A stretch of 64,000 nt of DNA from Acidimicrobiales bacterium (GTDB lineage Bacteria; Actinomycetota; Acidimicrobiia; Acidimicrobiales; SZUA-35). The DNA lies in assembly GCA_028285495.1 (NCBI GenBank), contig JANQPB010000024.1, forward strand, positions 124,001 through 188,000, given 5' to 3'. Shown piece by piece: positions 35,848 through 43,181 of the stretch. Numbering within the stretch: position 1 is the first letter of the stretch; every line of letters starts with the position of its first letter. Both the position numbers and the translations under genes were made by a program. The notes under the pieces were generated by a model. That model was given only the letters and a program-made list of their open reading frames with translations, did not search any database and had not been told where the DNA came from.

Positions 35848-37224
35848 TCAGCCGGGCGGTGGCGCTCCGGACGGGGTGCGGACGTCACGGTGGCTCGTGA
35901 GCTGACCGGTCGTCAGGTCCTCGCCGGCGAGGCGGTCCCAGTCGGGCTGTGGCCTGGCCCGGTCGTAGCGGGCCAGCCGATCCTCCAGCTCGCGGTTCCG
36001 GCGGCTGGCCTGCACGGCGATCGTCGTGGTCGTCCCCAGGGCGACGCCGGCGGCGCCGATGACCAGGGCGGCGAACCAGCCGAGACCCCCACCGCCCGAT
36101 GCCGCCGGTGGCGTCACCGCCGCCGGTTCGACCGCGTCGACGGCCGCCGGCCGGGAGGCGGCACCTCCCGTCGCGGCCGATGCCGAGGCCAGGGCGTCCC
36201 CATCGGCACCGGCCGCGGCCGCAGCATCGCCGGGGACGGCCGGCCGGTCGGCGTCGGTGGCCCCCGCATCGGTTGCGGCGCCGTCGGCCGGCACGGCCTG
36301 GCCCGTCGTCGGGTCGATCGTCGTCCCGGCGTCCGGGTCCGATGCACCGGCCGGCCGGTTGGCGTCGGTGGCGTCCTCGCCGGCCATCCGGCCGGCCGTG
36401 GGAATGGCACCCTCGCCGGTCGACGGCGGGGGTGTCGGCGCCGTGGTCGTTGCGGTGGAGGCGCCGCCGGGGGCGCCGACCAGGTTGGCGCCGGGGCCGA
36501 CGCCGACGACCTCACCCGAGCCGCCATCGAAGCGGACGTCGGAGCAGCCGTAGAACGTCTCCCGGCTGTCCGACCGCTCCCAGACCGAGTAGATCACGTG
36601 GGGGCCGGTCTTCTGCGGGAGGGTGACGGACCACTGGTAGTCGGGGGTGTTGTTGGCCTCGTCGGTGCCGTTCGGGGTGGTCTGGTCGTACACCGAGAAC
36701 GGCTCGGGCTCGAGGTCGTCCCAGGCCAGCGGCTCGGTCGGGTCGTAGCCGTCCCTGGTGACGTAGAGCCGGATCTGGCCGGGATGGTGGGCCCAGGCGT
36801 TGTAGCGCACGGTGAGCTCGGCCCCGCCGGTGAGGCGGGTGTAGGGCCAGTCGGACCTGGCCAGGTCGTAGCCGGCGTACGTCGGCTCGCCACCGCTGCA
36901 GAGCTGGCCGTCGGGGATGTAGCCCCGGGTGCGGCCGGCGCCGTCGGCCCGCAGCACCCCGAACCAGTCCCACAGCGGCTGCTTGCCGCCGACGGCGACC
37001 GCCTCGGCGCAGGCCGGGTTGCTCGGCTGGATGTCGCCAGAGTTGTGCGTGCCGTCGACCCGGCACAGGTAGGTGCGGCTGCCGGGGCGGGTCGCCGCCC
37101 CATGGGCGTCGGCGGCTGTGGTCAGCCCGACCAGCGCCCAGCCGGCGACGAGCAGTGATGCCGTCACCACCGCCGCGAGTCGTCGCGTTCGTGCCCCGCC
37201 AGAGGCCATGACCACGCGTGACAT
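35848..37224 (-). CDS. AA10-type lytic polysaccharide monooxygenase with C-terminal membrane anchor
   Basis: A 458-residue exported protein. The signal peptide (LAAVVTASLLVAGWALVGLT ... ADA) is cut to expose the N-terminal His in HGAATRPGSRTYLCRVDG, the first ligand of the copper histidine brace. The second His is in VRYNAWAHHPGQIRLYVTR. ETFYGCSDVRFDGG closes the catalytic domain. These are hallmarks of chitin- or cellulose-active AA10 enzymes. A linker of about 180 residues rich in Ala/Thr/Pro/Asp leads to a TM helix, LGWFAALVIGAAGVALGTTT, and a basic tail (QASRRNRELEDRLARYD), so the enzyme appears tethered to the membrane, not freely secreted. Confidence 0.82.
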   Translation of the reverse strand: MSRVVMASGGARTRRLAAVVTASLLVAGWALVGLTTAADAHGAATRPGSRTYLCRVDGTHNSGDIQPSNPACAEAVAVGGKQPLWDWFGVLRADGAGRTRGYIPDGQLCSGGEPTYAGYDLARSDWPYTRLTGGAELTVRYNAWAHHPGQIRLYVTRDGYDPTEPLAWDDLEPEPFSVYDQTTPNGTDEANNTPDYQWSVTLPQKTGPHVIYSVWERSDSRETFYGCSDVRFDGGSGEVVGVGPGANLVGAPGGASTATTTAPTPPPSTGEGAIPTAGRMAGEDATDANRPAGASDPDAGTTIDPTTGQAVPADGAATDAGATDADRPAVPGDAAAAAGADGDALASASAATGGAASRPAAVDAVEPAAVTPPAASGGGGLGWFAALVIGAAGVALGTTTTIAVQASRRNRELEDRLARYDRARPQPDWDRLAGEDLTTGQLTSHRDVRTPSGAPPPG

Positions 37225-37349
37225 GGTCGCTCCTTGTGTCGGCCCGCCCGCCGGGGCGTCACCCTAGCCGATGGAGTGAGCCCCGATGCGGTGCCGCCAA
37301 GGGTGGCTCGACTGGCTCCGGTTCCGGCGGCCACTGGTAGGTTGCCGCC

Positions 37350-37976
37350 ATGTTGGTCTGGTACGCCGCCTACGGGTCCAACCTGTTGCGGGCCCGATTC
37401 CTCACCTACCTGCGTGGTGGTCCGGTGCCCGGGTCCGGTCGGATCCAGCACGGTGCTCGCGACGGCACGGATCCGGTCGACGATCGTCCGTACCGGCTGC
37501 CCCGGCAGCTGCTGTTCGGCGGGCGGTCGTCCGGCTGGGGCGACGGTGGGGTGTGCTTCGTCGAGCCGGCTCGGGTCGACTCCGATGGCTGCCTCGGGCG
37601 GGCGTGGCTGATCACCGCCGAGCAGCTGGCCGACGTCTGGGCCCAGGAGAACGGTCGGACGGAGGGGCCGGCGGTCGATGTCGGGGCGTTGGCGGACGGG
37701 CGGACCGGTGACTTCGGGGCAGGCTGGTACCGGCATCTCGAGCCGGTCGGCGAGCTCGACGGTCACCCGGTCGCCACGTTCACGTTCGCCCCCGGTGACG
37801 AGGGTCCGCCCGAGAACGCGGCCGACGTGAGCTACCTCACCGTGATGGGGCGAGGGCTGGCCGAGGCGTGGTCGATGGGGCCGTCTGAGGCCGCGGCGTA
37901 CCTGGCCGGTCGGCGCGGCAACGTCGGCTCGGTCGACCCGGAGGTCCTCGCGGCGGCGCTCGACGCCGCCGGGTAG
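37350..37976 (+). CDS. Gamma-glutamylcyclotransferase-fold protein
   Basis: 208 residues. MLVWYAAYGSNLLRARFLTY contains the YGSN substrate loop of the GGCT/AIG2 fold near the N-terminus. The body shows YRLPRQLLFGGRSSGWGDGG and CLGRAWLITAEQLADVWAQE, consistent with the family's acid-base Glu region. Actinobacterial homologues are sometimes labelled histone deacetylase without support. The likely chemistry is release of 5-oxoproline from gamma-glutamyl compounds, but the substrate is unknown. It starts 125 bp from the divergent LPMO gene. Confidence 0.7.
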   Translation: MLVWYAAYGSNLLRARFLTYLRGGPVPGSGRIQHGARDGTDPVDDRPYRLPRQLLFGGRSSGWGDGGVCFVEPARVDSDGCLGRAWLITAEQLADVWAQENGRTEGPAVDVGALADGRTGDFGAGWYRHLEPVGELDGHPVATFTFAPGDEGPPENAADVSYLTVMGRGLAEAWSMGPSEAAAYLAGRRGNVGSVDPEVLAAALDAAG

Positions 37977-38189
37977 CGGGCGCCGGTTCGGTCTCGGTGC
38001 TTGACCCGGCCGTGGTCGGCGCCGGTCGACCTCGACCGGGTCCTGCCGCCCTCCTGTCGGCCTCGCTCGGGCCTCGCCCCGGCCTCGCTCCGATGGTGTG
38101 GCGCCGGTCACATGTTGTACCGTTGCGCCAGGTGTCGGCGGCGACGCCACCCGCCGACCGGCGGGCGATGCAGTTCCGAAGGGGAGACC

Positions 38190-39944
38190 ATGGTTGACAA
38201 GTGGCTGGTGGAGACCGACCTGAGCGAGGAGTGGGACTTCTACACCCGGGCCAACGTCGGCGAGGTGTTCCCCGATCCGGTCGCGCCGCTCTCCTTCTTC
38301 TACTTCCAGAACGAGCACGGGCTCGGCGGGTCCGAGCACGGCTTCCGTGACGCCTACTACCGCATCGGCGTCATGACGCCGGACGAGCTGCCGGGCGACG
38401 AGTGCGTCTTCCTCGGCGTGACCGGCGGGTATGCGTACCTGAACGCGTCGGCGCTGCGGATGCTCGGTCATCGGGCGCCGGGGATGACGGCGTCGGACAT
38501 CGACGACGCGTTCTTCGGTGACGCGCCGGGTGTGCCCGAGTTCGTGGTCAAGGACGGGTTCGACCGGCCGGAGCTGACGGCGAAGATCGGCGAGACGTTC
38601 CAGTGGGTGCTCACCACCCCGGACCTGCCCGACGTGTTGGGGCACGAGCAGCTGGTGAACGGTCTCCGGGCGGCCCGGCCCGACTTCTCGGCCATGTCCA
38701 ACGCCGAGCTGGCCGACTACACGATGAAGCTGGCCGACGACCACTTCCGGATGCTGTTCGCCGAGCACATCTACGTGACGTTCCTGGCCACGGTCCCGGT
38801 CGGCATCATCACCGCGGTGTGCGAGGCGGTCGGGCGGCCAACCGACGTGCTGAAGCTGATCGCCGGGTTGGGCGACGTCGAGTCGGCCGCCCCGTCGATG
38901 GTGATGTGGGACCTCGGTCGGATGGCGGCCGGGTCGGCCGAGCTCGGGGCGATGTTCGACGCCGGGACCGACGGTCTCGATGCCCGACTCCGGTCGTCCG
39001 GCGGTGCCGACGCCGCCGCGTTCGTCGAGGCGTTCAACTCGTTCCTGTTCTCGTACGGGTGCCGGGGGCCGAACGAGTGGGAGTCCCGGTCGCCGACGTG
39101 GGAGACCGAGCCCGACCTGGCGCTGGCCGCGATCGACCGGATGCGGCTGTCGGACGACTCGAAGGCGCCGGCGCTGCACAACGCCGAGCGGGCGGCCGAG
39201 CGGGAGGCGCTCGGGGCCGAGATCGCGGCGATGATCGAGGGTGACGCCGAGACCCACGGGCAGTTCCTGGCCGCGTTGAACTCGGCGACGGTGTTCATGC
39301 CGGGGCGTGAGCGGACGAAGACCAACTGCATCAAGCTGGTGCACGAGTTCCGGGTGGCGCTGCACGAGATCGGCCGTCGCTGCGTGGCCGACGGGACGAT
39401 GAACGACCACCGCGACTTCGGCCTGATGACCCGGCCGGAGCTGCTCGACTTCGCCAATGGGCGGGCGGCGGTGTCGACCGAGGAACTGCAGCGCCGGGCC
39501 GATCTGATGTCCGAGGTGGCGGGGTTGCAGGAGCCGTTCCTGTTCCACGGGGGTCGGCCGGACATGGCGAGCTACCCGAGGCGGGACGCGGTGGCGACCG
39601 TGGCCGTTGAGGCCGGCGAGGTCATGCAGGGCGTGCCGGGGTGTCCGGGGACCTACCGGGGCACGGCTCGGGTGGTGCTCGATTCGCATGACCCGACGGC
39701 GCTGGCGCCCGGCGACATCCTGGTGGCGCCGATCACCGACCCGTCGTGGACGCCGCTGTTCGTACCCGCCGGGGCCGTGGTCGTCGATGTCGGGGCGCCG
39801 CTGAGCCATGCGATCATCGTGAGCCGGGAGCTGGGCATCCCGTGTGTGGTGTCGGCGACCGATGCCACGAAGCGGATTCCCGACGGGGCGACGATCGAGG
39901 TCGACGGCGACACCGGGAAGGTCACGATCGTCGAGCTGCCCTGA
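38190..39944 (+). CDS. PEP-utilizing enzyme lacking the ATP-grasp domain
   Basis: A 584-residue protein. Its C-terminal 80 residues are the phosphohistidine swivelling domain of PEP-utilizing enzymes: GDILVAPITDPSWTPLFVPA then VGAPLSHAIIVSRELGIPCV with the catalytic His. The preceding 500 residues resemble the central part of rifampin-phosphotransferase/PEP-synthase-like proteins (YGCRGPNEWESRSPTWETEP; GRERTKTNCIKLVHEFRVAL). No N-terminal ATP-grasp domain is present, so a separate ATP-binding partner must exist if it is active; none is adjacent. ATG 38190 follows AAGGGGAGACC, a good ribosome site. The 213 bp upstream hold no gene. Confidence 0.8.
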   Translation: MVDKWLVETDLSEEWDFYTRANVGEVFPDPVAPLSFFYFQNEHGLGGSEHGFRDAYYRIGVMTPDELPGDECVFLGVTGGYAYLNASALRMLGHRAPGMTASDIDDAFFGDAPGVPEFVVKDGFDRPELTAKIGETFQWVLTTPDLPDVLGHEQLVNGLRAARPDFSAMSNAELADYTMKLADDHFRMLFAEHIYVTFLATVPVGIITAVCEAVGRPTDVLKLIAGLGDVESAAPSMVMWDLGRMAAGSAELGAMFDAGTDGLDARLRSSGGADAAAFVEAFNSFLFSYGCRGPNEWESRSPTWETEPDLALAAIDRMRLSDDSKAPALHNAERAAEREALGAEIAAMIEGDAETHGQFLAALNSATVFMPGRERTKTNCIKLVHEFRVALHEIGRRCVADGTMNDHRDFGLMTRPELLDFANGRAAVSTEELQRRADLMSEVAGLQEPFLFHGGRPDMASYPRRDAVATVAVEAGEVMQGVPGCPGTYRGTARVVLDSHDPTALAPGDILVAPITDPSWTPLFVPAGAVVVDVGAPLSHAIIVSRELGIPCVVSATDATKRIPDGATIEVDGDTGKVTIVELP

Positions 39945-39996
39945 CGATCGCCGGGGGTGCGGCCGGGTCGCCGGGGCGCTCGGTCGCCCGGTCGGT

Positions 39997-40602
39997 TCAG
40001 TTGCGTGTCGCTTCGGTCTGGCCGTCGAGGCCGGGGTCCGGGTCGGTGTCGGGGTCTGGGTCGGCGTCGGGGTTGACGCCGGCGATCTCGGCGCGCTCGG
40101 TGTCGCTCAGTCCGGCGGCGGCGAGGATCTCCTGGAGCAGGTCGGACTTGGCGCCGACGTAGGCGTCCATGTCGTCGAGGTCGGTGGCGGCAAGTCGCTG
40201 CTTGAGCGCGCCGTAGCGTCGGCGGAGGTCGGCGTTGGTGCGCAGCGTGTCCCGCACCGCGAGGTGGTTCCGGAGGGCGAGCGAGCCGTCGACCGTGACG
40301 TAGACGTGGCGGGCCGGACCTGTCGGCGGGGCGGCGAAGGCGTCGCGGTCGGGGATCCCGAGGTCGCCCCGGGGCTCGTAGCCGGCGGCGACGAGTGCGG
40401 CGGTCGCCGCCGAGACCCGGTCGGTGGTCACGACGACGTCGACATCGATGATCGGCTTGGCTGGCAGCCCGGGGACCGAGGTGCTGCCGACGTGCTCGAT
40501 GCCGAGCACCTCGATGCCCCGCAGCGCCCGGCGCAGCTCGGCGTCGATGGCCGCAAACGCCGCCGGCCAACGGGGATCGTAGGGAACGACGGAGACACGC
40601 AT
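39997..40602 (-). CDS. GrpB family (UPF0157) nucleotidyltransferase-fold protein
   Basis: A 201-residue protein. VSVVPYDPRWPAAFAAIDAE, then GIEVLGIEHVGSTSVPGLPA and KPIIDVDVVV give the GS/DxD signature of the nucleotidyltransferase fold seen in GrpB proteins. FAAPPTGPARHVYVTVDGS and LRNHLAVRDTLRTNADLRRR are family-typical. The C-terminus is an Asp/Pro-rich low-complexity tail. Biochemical function is unknown. It is the last chromosomal gene before the selC tRNA and the integrated elements, transcribed in the same direction as selC, with its start 21 bp beyond the tRNA 3' end. Confidence 0.85.
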   Translation of the reverse strand: MRVSVVPYDPRWPAAFAAIDAELRRALRGIEVLGIEHVGSTSVPGLPAKPIIDVDVVVTTDRVSAATAALVAAGYEPRGDLGIPDRDAFAAPPTGPARHVYVTVDGSLALRNHLAVRDTLRTNADLRRRYGALKQRLAATDLDDMDAYVGAKSDLLQEILAAAGLSDTERAEIAGVNPDADPDPDTDPDPGLDGQTEATRN

Positions 40603-40623
40603 CGGCTCGGAGCAGGGCGGGTT

Positions 40624-40719
40624 TGGCGGAGGTGGACGGGAATCGAACCCGCCTACGAGGGATCGCCCCGTACACCCGCTTTGAAGGCGGGGGAGCCCAC
40701 CAGGTACTCAGACACCTCC
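40624..40719 (-). tRNA. selC: tRNA-Sec (anticodon UCA)
   Basis: On the minus strand the gene starts GGAGGTG at 40719 and ends CACCTCC plus G73 and an encoded CCA at 40624. The anticodon stem-loop CCCGC-CTTCAAA-GCGGG reads TCA, which decodes UGA. A long variable arm (TACGGGG ... CCCTCGTA) and overall length near 96 nt are specific for tRNA-Sec, and the T-loop is GGGTTCGATTCCC. The organism therefore probably makes selenoproteins; selA, selB and selD are not in this window. Its 5' half doubles as the core attachment site for the integrated elements. Confidence 0.95.
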
Positions 40720-40722
40720 ACC
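40679..40722. repeat. Left attachment core of Element 1, inside selC
   Basis: This 44-bp stretch (anticodon loop to 3 bp beyond the tRNA 5' end) is identical to 55564-55607. It starts CTTTGAAGGCGG and ends CAGACACCTCCACC. As direct repeats flanking integrase-bearing DNA they are attL and attR of Element 1. Unusually the shared part is the tRNA 5' half, not the 3' half. Confidence 0.92.
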
Positions 40723-40726
40723 CCCG

Positions 40727-40732
40727 AATGTA
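40727..40732 (-). promoter_or_regulatory. Candidate -10 box for selC supplied by Element 1
   Basis: TACATT on the minus strand ends 7 nt before the tRNA 5' end, the right place for a -10 box with transcription starting at about the first base of the tRNA. It lies just outside the att core, so it belongs to the element. No good -35 is seen. Confidence 0.4.
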
Positions 40733-40772
40733 GCGGGTTTCACAGGGCCGCCCTCGAACGCTGGCATCGGCT

Positions 40773-40794
40773 GGTAGCCCGATTGGTAGCCACG
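40773..40794. other. Putative integrase arm-binding site, left end of Element 1
   Basis: GGTAGCC occurs twice with a 12-bp period (40773 and 40785), 50 bp inside the left core. Nearly the same 22 bp, in the same orientation, recurs at 55449-55470 inside the right end. Paired short direct repeats near both att sites are how tyrosine integrase N-terminal domains are usually bound. Confidence 0.6.
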
Positions 40795-40913
40795 CTGGCG
40801 AGTAGAGGGCCCGTGTCCCTGCTGAGCAGAGGGGCGCTCTGGCTCAATCCCTAGGCTGTTGCGTTTGTTTCGTTTAGTTGGTAGGGTTATTGACCGAAGA
40901 GGGAGATGTGGCT

Positions 40914-41342
40914 GTGACAGCGACCATCGTCGAGCCTGGTGCACTCGACTCCGACGAGATTCAGGAACTTGTGACCTGCCTCGATCGGCTGCGTGAGCAG
41001 CCAAGGCTTGTCGGCCCTGACGGCGACGTAATCGAGCTGCCAGTCGAGCTGTACGAACTGCTGCGTCACGTTGCCGGTGAACTCAGTCGCGGTCATGGAG
41101 TGACCGTCATGCCAGTCTCGGCGGTACTCACCACTGCTCAGGCGGCCGAGCTGTTGAATGTCAGCCGTCCTCATGTCGTGAAGCTCATCGACACCGGGAA
41201 GATCCCGCATCACATGGTCGGTACTCACCGTCGCCTCTACCTGAGTGACCTCCTTCGCTACCGGGACCAGCAGGATCAGATCCGACGAGCTGCGCTAGCG
41301 GAGATTCACGCCATCGCCGATGAAACAGGAATGGATCTCTAA
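40914..41342 (+). CDS. HTH protein of excisionase-like type, putative antitoxin
   Basis: A 142-residue protein. The C-terminal half is an excisionase-like winged HTH: LTTAQAAELLNVSRPHVVKL followed by IDTGKIPHHMVGTHRRLYLS. The N-terminal part (LVTCLDRLREQPRLVGPDGD ... ELPVELYELLRHVAGELSRG) is a small dimerisation-like region. GTG 40914 has GAGGGAG 8 nt upstream; GTG 40908 is too close to it. The PIN-domain gene starts 11 bp after its stop, giving the order antitoxin-toxin. This HTH type is known as an antitoxin for PIN-fold RNases. It is the first gene inside Element 1, divergent from selC. Confidence 0.75.
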   Translation: MTATIVEPGALDSDEIQELVTCLDRLREQPRLVGPDGDVIELPVELYELLRHVAGELSRGHGVTVMPVSAVLTTAQAAELLNVSRPHVVKLIDTGKIPHHMVGTHRRLYLSDLLRYRDQQDQIRRAALAEIHAIADETGMDL

Positions 41343-41353
41343 TCTGGGCGGCC

Positions 41354-41917
41354 GTGGCCGTCTTTCCCGTCGTCCTGGACGCCAACGTCATCTACGGCAT
41401 CGTCCCAGCTGACCTCTTGATGACTACCGCTGGGCGTGGTCTCTACCGGGCTCACTGGACCGAACAGATTCTGGACGAGGCCCGCCGCAATGTCATCGCC
41501 AACAACCCGCACGCTGATCCGCCAACGATTGGCCGGCGCTTCGATCTCATGAACCGCGCCATGCCTGCGGCGTTGATCGACCCACCAGCTACTGAGCTGG
41601 TCGAGGCCATGACCAACAACCCCAAGGATCGTCATGTCCTTGCAGCGGCGGTTTCGATCAACGCCGAAGTGATTGTGACGGACAACCTTGCCGACTTCCC
41701 GATCGAGTCCTGCCGGCCTCACGGGGTCGAGGCCCATAGCCTCGATCAGTTCGTCACCGACCTCGTGTCACTTGACAGCCAGCAGGTCTGGGCCGCCATC
41801 GTCGAGATGGCCGAGAGGCGCCAACGGCCACCCAAGAGCCCGCAGCAGATCTGCGAGATCCTTGAGCGGTACACGCCAACAGCGCTCCAACAGCTGCGCG
41901 GTCAGAACCTGGCTTAG
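41354..41917 (+). CDS. PIN-domain RNase toxin (VapC-like)
   Basis: A 187-residue protein. PIN acidic residues are visible: FPVVLDANVIYGIVPADLLM (first Asp), WTEQILDEARRNVIANN (Glu), PKDRHVLAAAVSINAEVIVT (Asp) and DNLADFPIE (last Asp). Such toxins cleave RNA with Mg2+ and are neutralised by the partner protein. The extra C-terminal 60 residues (LDSQQVWAAIVEMAERRQRP) are typical of the longer PIN_3-like branch, not compact VapC. The GTG start follows closely on the antitoxin stop. As an addiction module beside attL it would stabilise Element 1. Confidence 0.82.
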   Translation: MAVFPVVLDANVIYGIVPADLLMTTAGRGLYRAHWTEQILDEARRNVIANNPHADPPTIGRRFDLMNRAMPAALIDPPATELVEAMTNNPKDRHVLAAAVSINAEVIVTDNLADFPIESCRPHGVEAHSLDQFVTDLVSLDSQQVWAAIVEMAERRQRPPKSPQQICEILERYTPTALQQLRGQNLA

Positions 41918-41970
41918 GCGATAGCCCCCAGGGCTGCAGCGACGACGGCGCACTGCCAGACCGGGTCGGC

Positions 41971-43122
41971 TCACGAGCGATCGTCGAGGACCCGGTCGAT
42001 CTCCCTGACCAACTTCTCCAAGTTCAGGTCAGACTCCGTGAGATCTCGCAAGCAGGTGCTATGCGCGCCCTCAAGGACCTCGACCCGCGTCGGTCGGCCA
42101 GCGAGCCCTTCGAGGAGTTCGTCCGGCTTCACCGCCACGTCCTCCCCGGCACGAAACACAACCACAGGAAACGGGCCCTTAAGCAACACCTGGTGGTCGT
42201 ACGCATCTATCAGGCGCTTGCGAGAAGGTGAGTTCTTGCGCAGGTCTTGCAGGTGGACGTTAGATCCGACTCCTACAACCCGAAAGAAGTGGAACGCCCG
42301 TCCGGCCAGCCCAGCACCGCCAAGTGGCGACCCGATCAGGAGCTGACCAGCGATCTTCTCCGCAACGTCCCGATCTTCCCCAGCTGCGCTGTCCAGTCCT
42401 CGAACAAGCGCCGCTGCGACGACGAGGCCGCCCATGCTGTGGCTTACCAGGACCACTTGCCGATAGTCCGCATGCCAAGAGCGAAGGTCCGACCAGAGGT
42501 GCTCTCCGAGTTGATCGATGGTCTGAACTCTCGATCCGACACCGAACCATGCCAAAAACCGGCCGAGTGGCGACGGCGGTCCTTTGTGCGACCGGTAGCT
42601 CCACAGCATCAACGCTGAGCGCTCCCCCAGGCGGGACTGCTGCAGACTGTCGATTGTCGTGCCCCACGTCTGATCAATCGTCGACCCAAGTCCGTGCACA
42701 AAAACGACAAGATCGTCGTTGGATCTGCTTAGGAGTCTGTGTCCAGGCCGGGTCTCGCTCTTCGGCGCGTATTGAACCCCAAGAATCAGTAGAACGAAGA
42801 GGCCGCTACCCATCCAGGCAGTGAGAACAAACTCGCTGGTTGCAGGCTCAAACCAATCGATCTCTGGCAAGAAGAAGAATCCAGAAGCGGAGACGATTAG
42901 AGGTGCGAATAGCCTGTTCCAACTCAAGAACACGGTGGTTCCAACCATGGCCAAGGCGAACCCCATCCAGTGTCTTGGCTCTATCTTCGTGAAGTCTTCG
43001 TTCGAGGAGTGGGCCCAATTGGTCGCGAGGTAGAACCCAAACCCGGCGACGATCGCCGGTCCAATCGCTTGAATGAAGGACCGGGGACGAAGCGACTCCC
43101 ACCAAGTCTCGCTAGCCATCAC
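41971..43122 (-). CDS. Four-helix membrane protein with C-terminal alpha/beta hydrolase (lipase-like) domain
   Basis: 383 residues. Four hydrophobic helices fill residues 18-130 (IGPAIVAGFGFYLATNWAH; HWMGFALAMVGTTVFLSWN; LFAPLIVSASGFFFLPEI; FVLTAWMGSGLFVLLILGV). An alpha/beta hydrolase follows: DDLVVFVHGLGSTIDQTWGT (oxyanion loop), VVLVSHSMGGLVVAAALVRG (nucleophile Ser), VVVFRAGEDVAVKP (acid) and LEGAHSTCLRDL (His). The catalytic domain should face one side of the inner membrane; a lipid or ester substrate is likely but unproven. It is element cargo between the toxin-antitoxin pair and the integrase, an anomalous place for a housekeeping lipase. Confidence 0.75.
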   Translation of the reverse strand: MMASETWWESLRPRSFIQAIGPAIVAGFGFYLATNWAHSSNEDFTKIEPRHWMGFALAMVGTTVFLSWNRLFAPLIVSASGFFFLPEIDWFEPATSEFVLTAWMGSGLFVLLILGVQYAPKSETRPGHRLLSRSNDDLVVFVHGLGSTIDQTWGTTIDSLQQSRLGERSALMLWSYRSHKGPPSPLGRFLAWFGVGSRVQTIDQLGEHLWSDLRSWHADYRQVVLVSHSMGGLVVAAALVRGLDSAAGEDRDVAEKIAGQLLIGSPLGGAGLAGRAFHFFRVVGVGSNVHLQDLRKNSPSRKRLIDAYDHQVLLKGPFPVVVFRAGEDVAVKPDELLEGLAGRPTRVEVLEGAHSTCLRDLTESDLNLEKLVREIDRVLDDRS

Positions 43123-43181
43123 GTCAGACTAGGTGCTCCTCCTAAGCGAACCGACCTCCACCTGGTCTTCCCGAACCTCAG

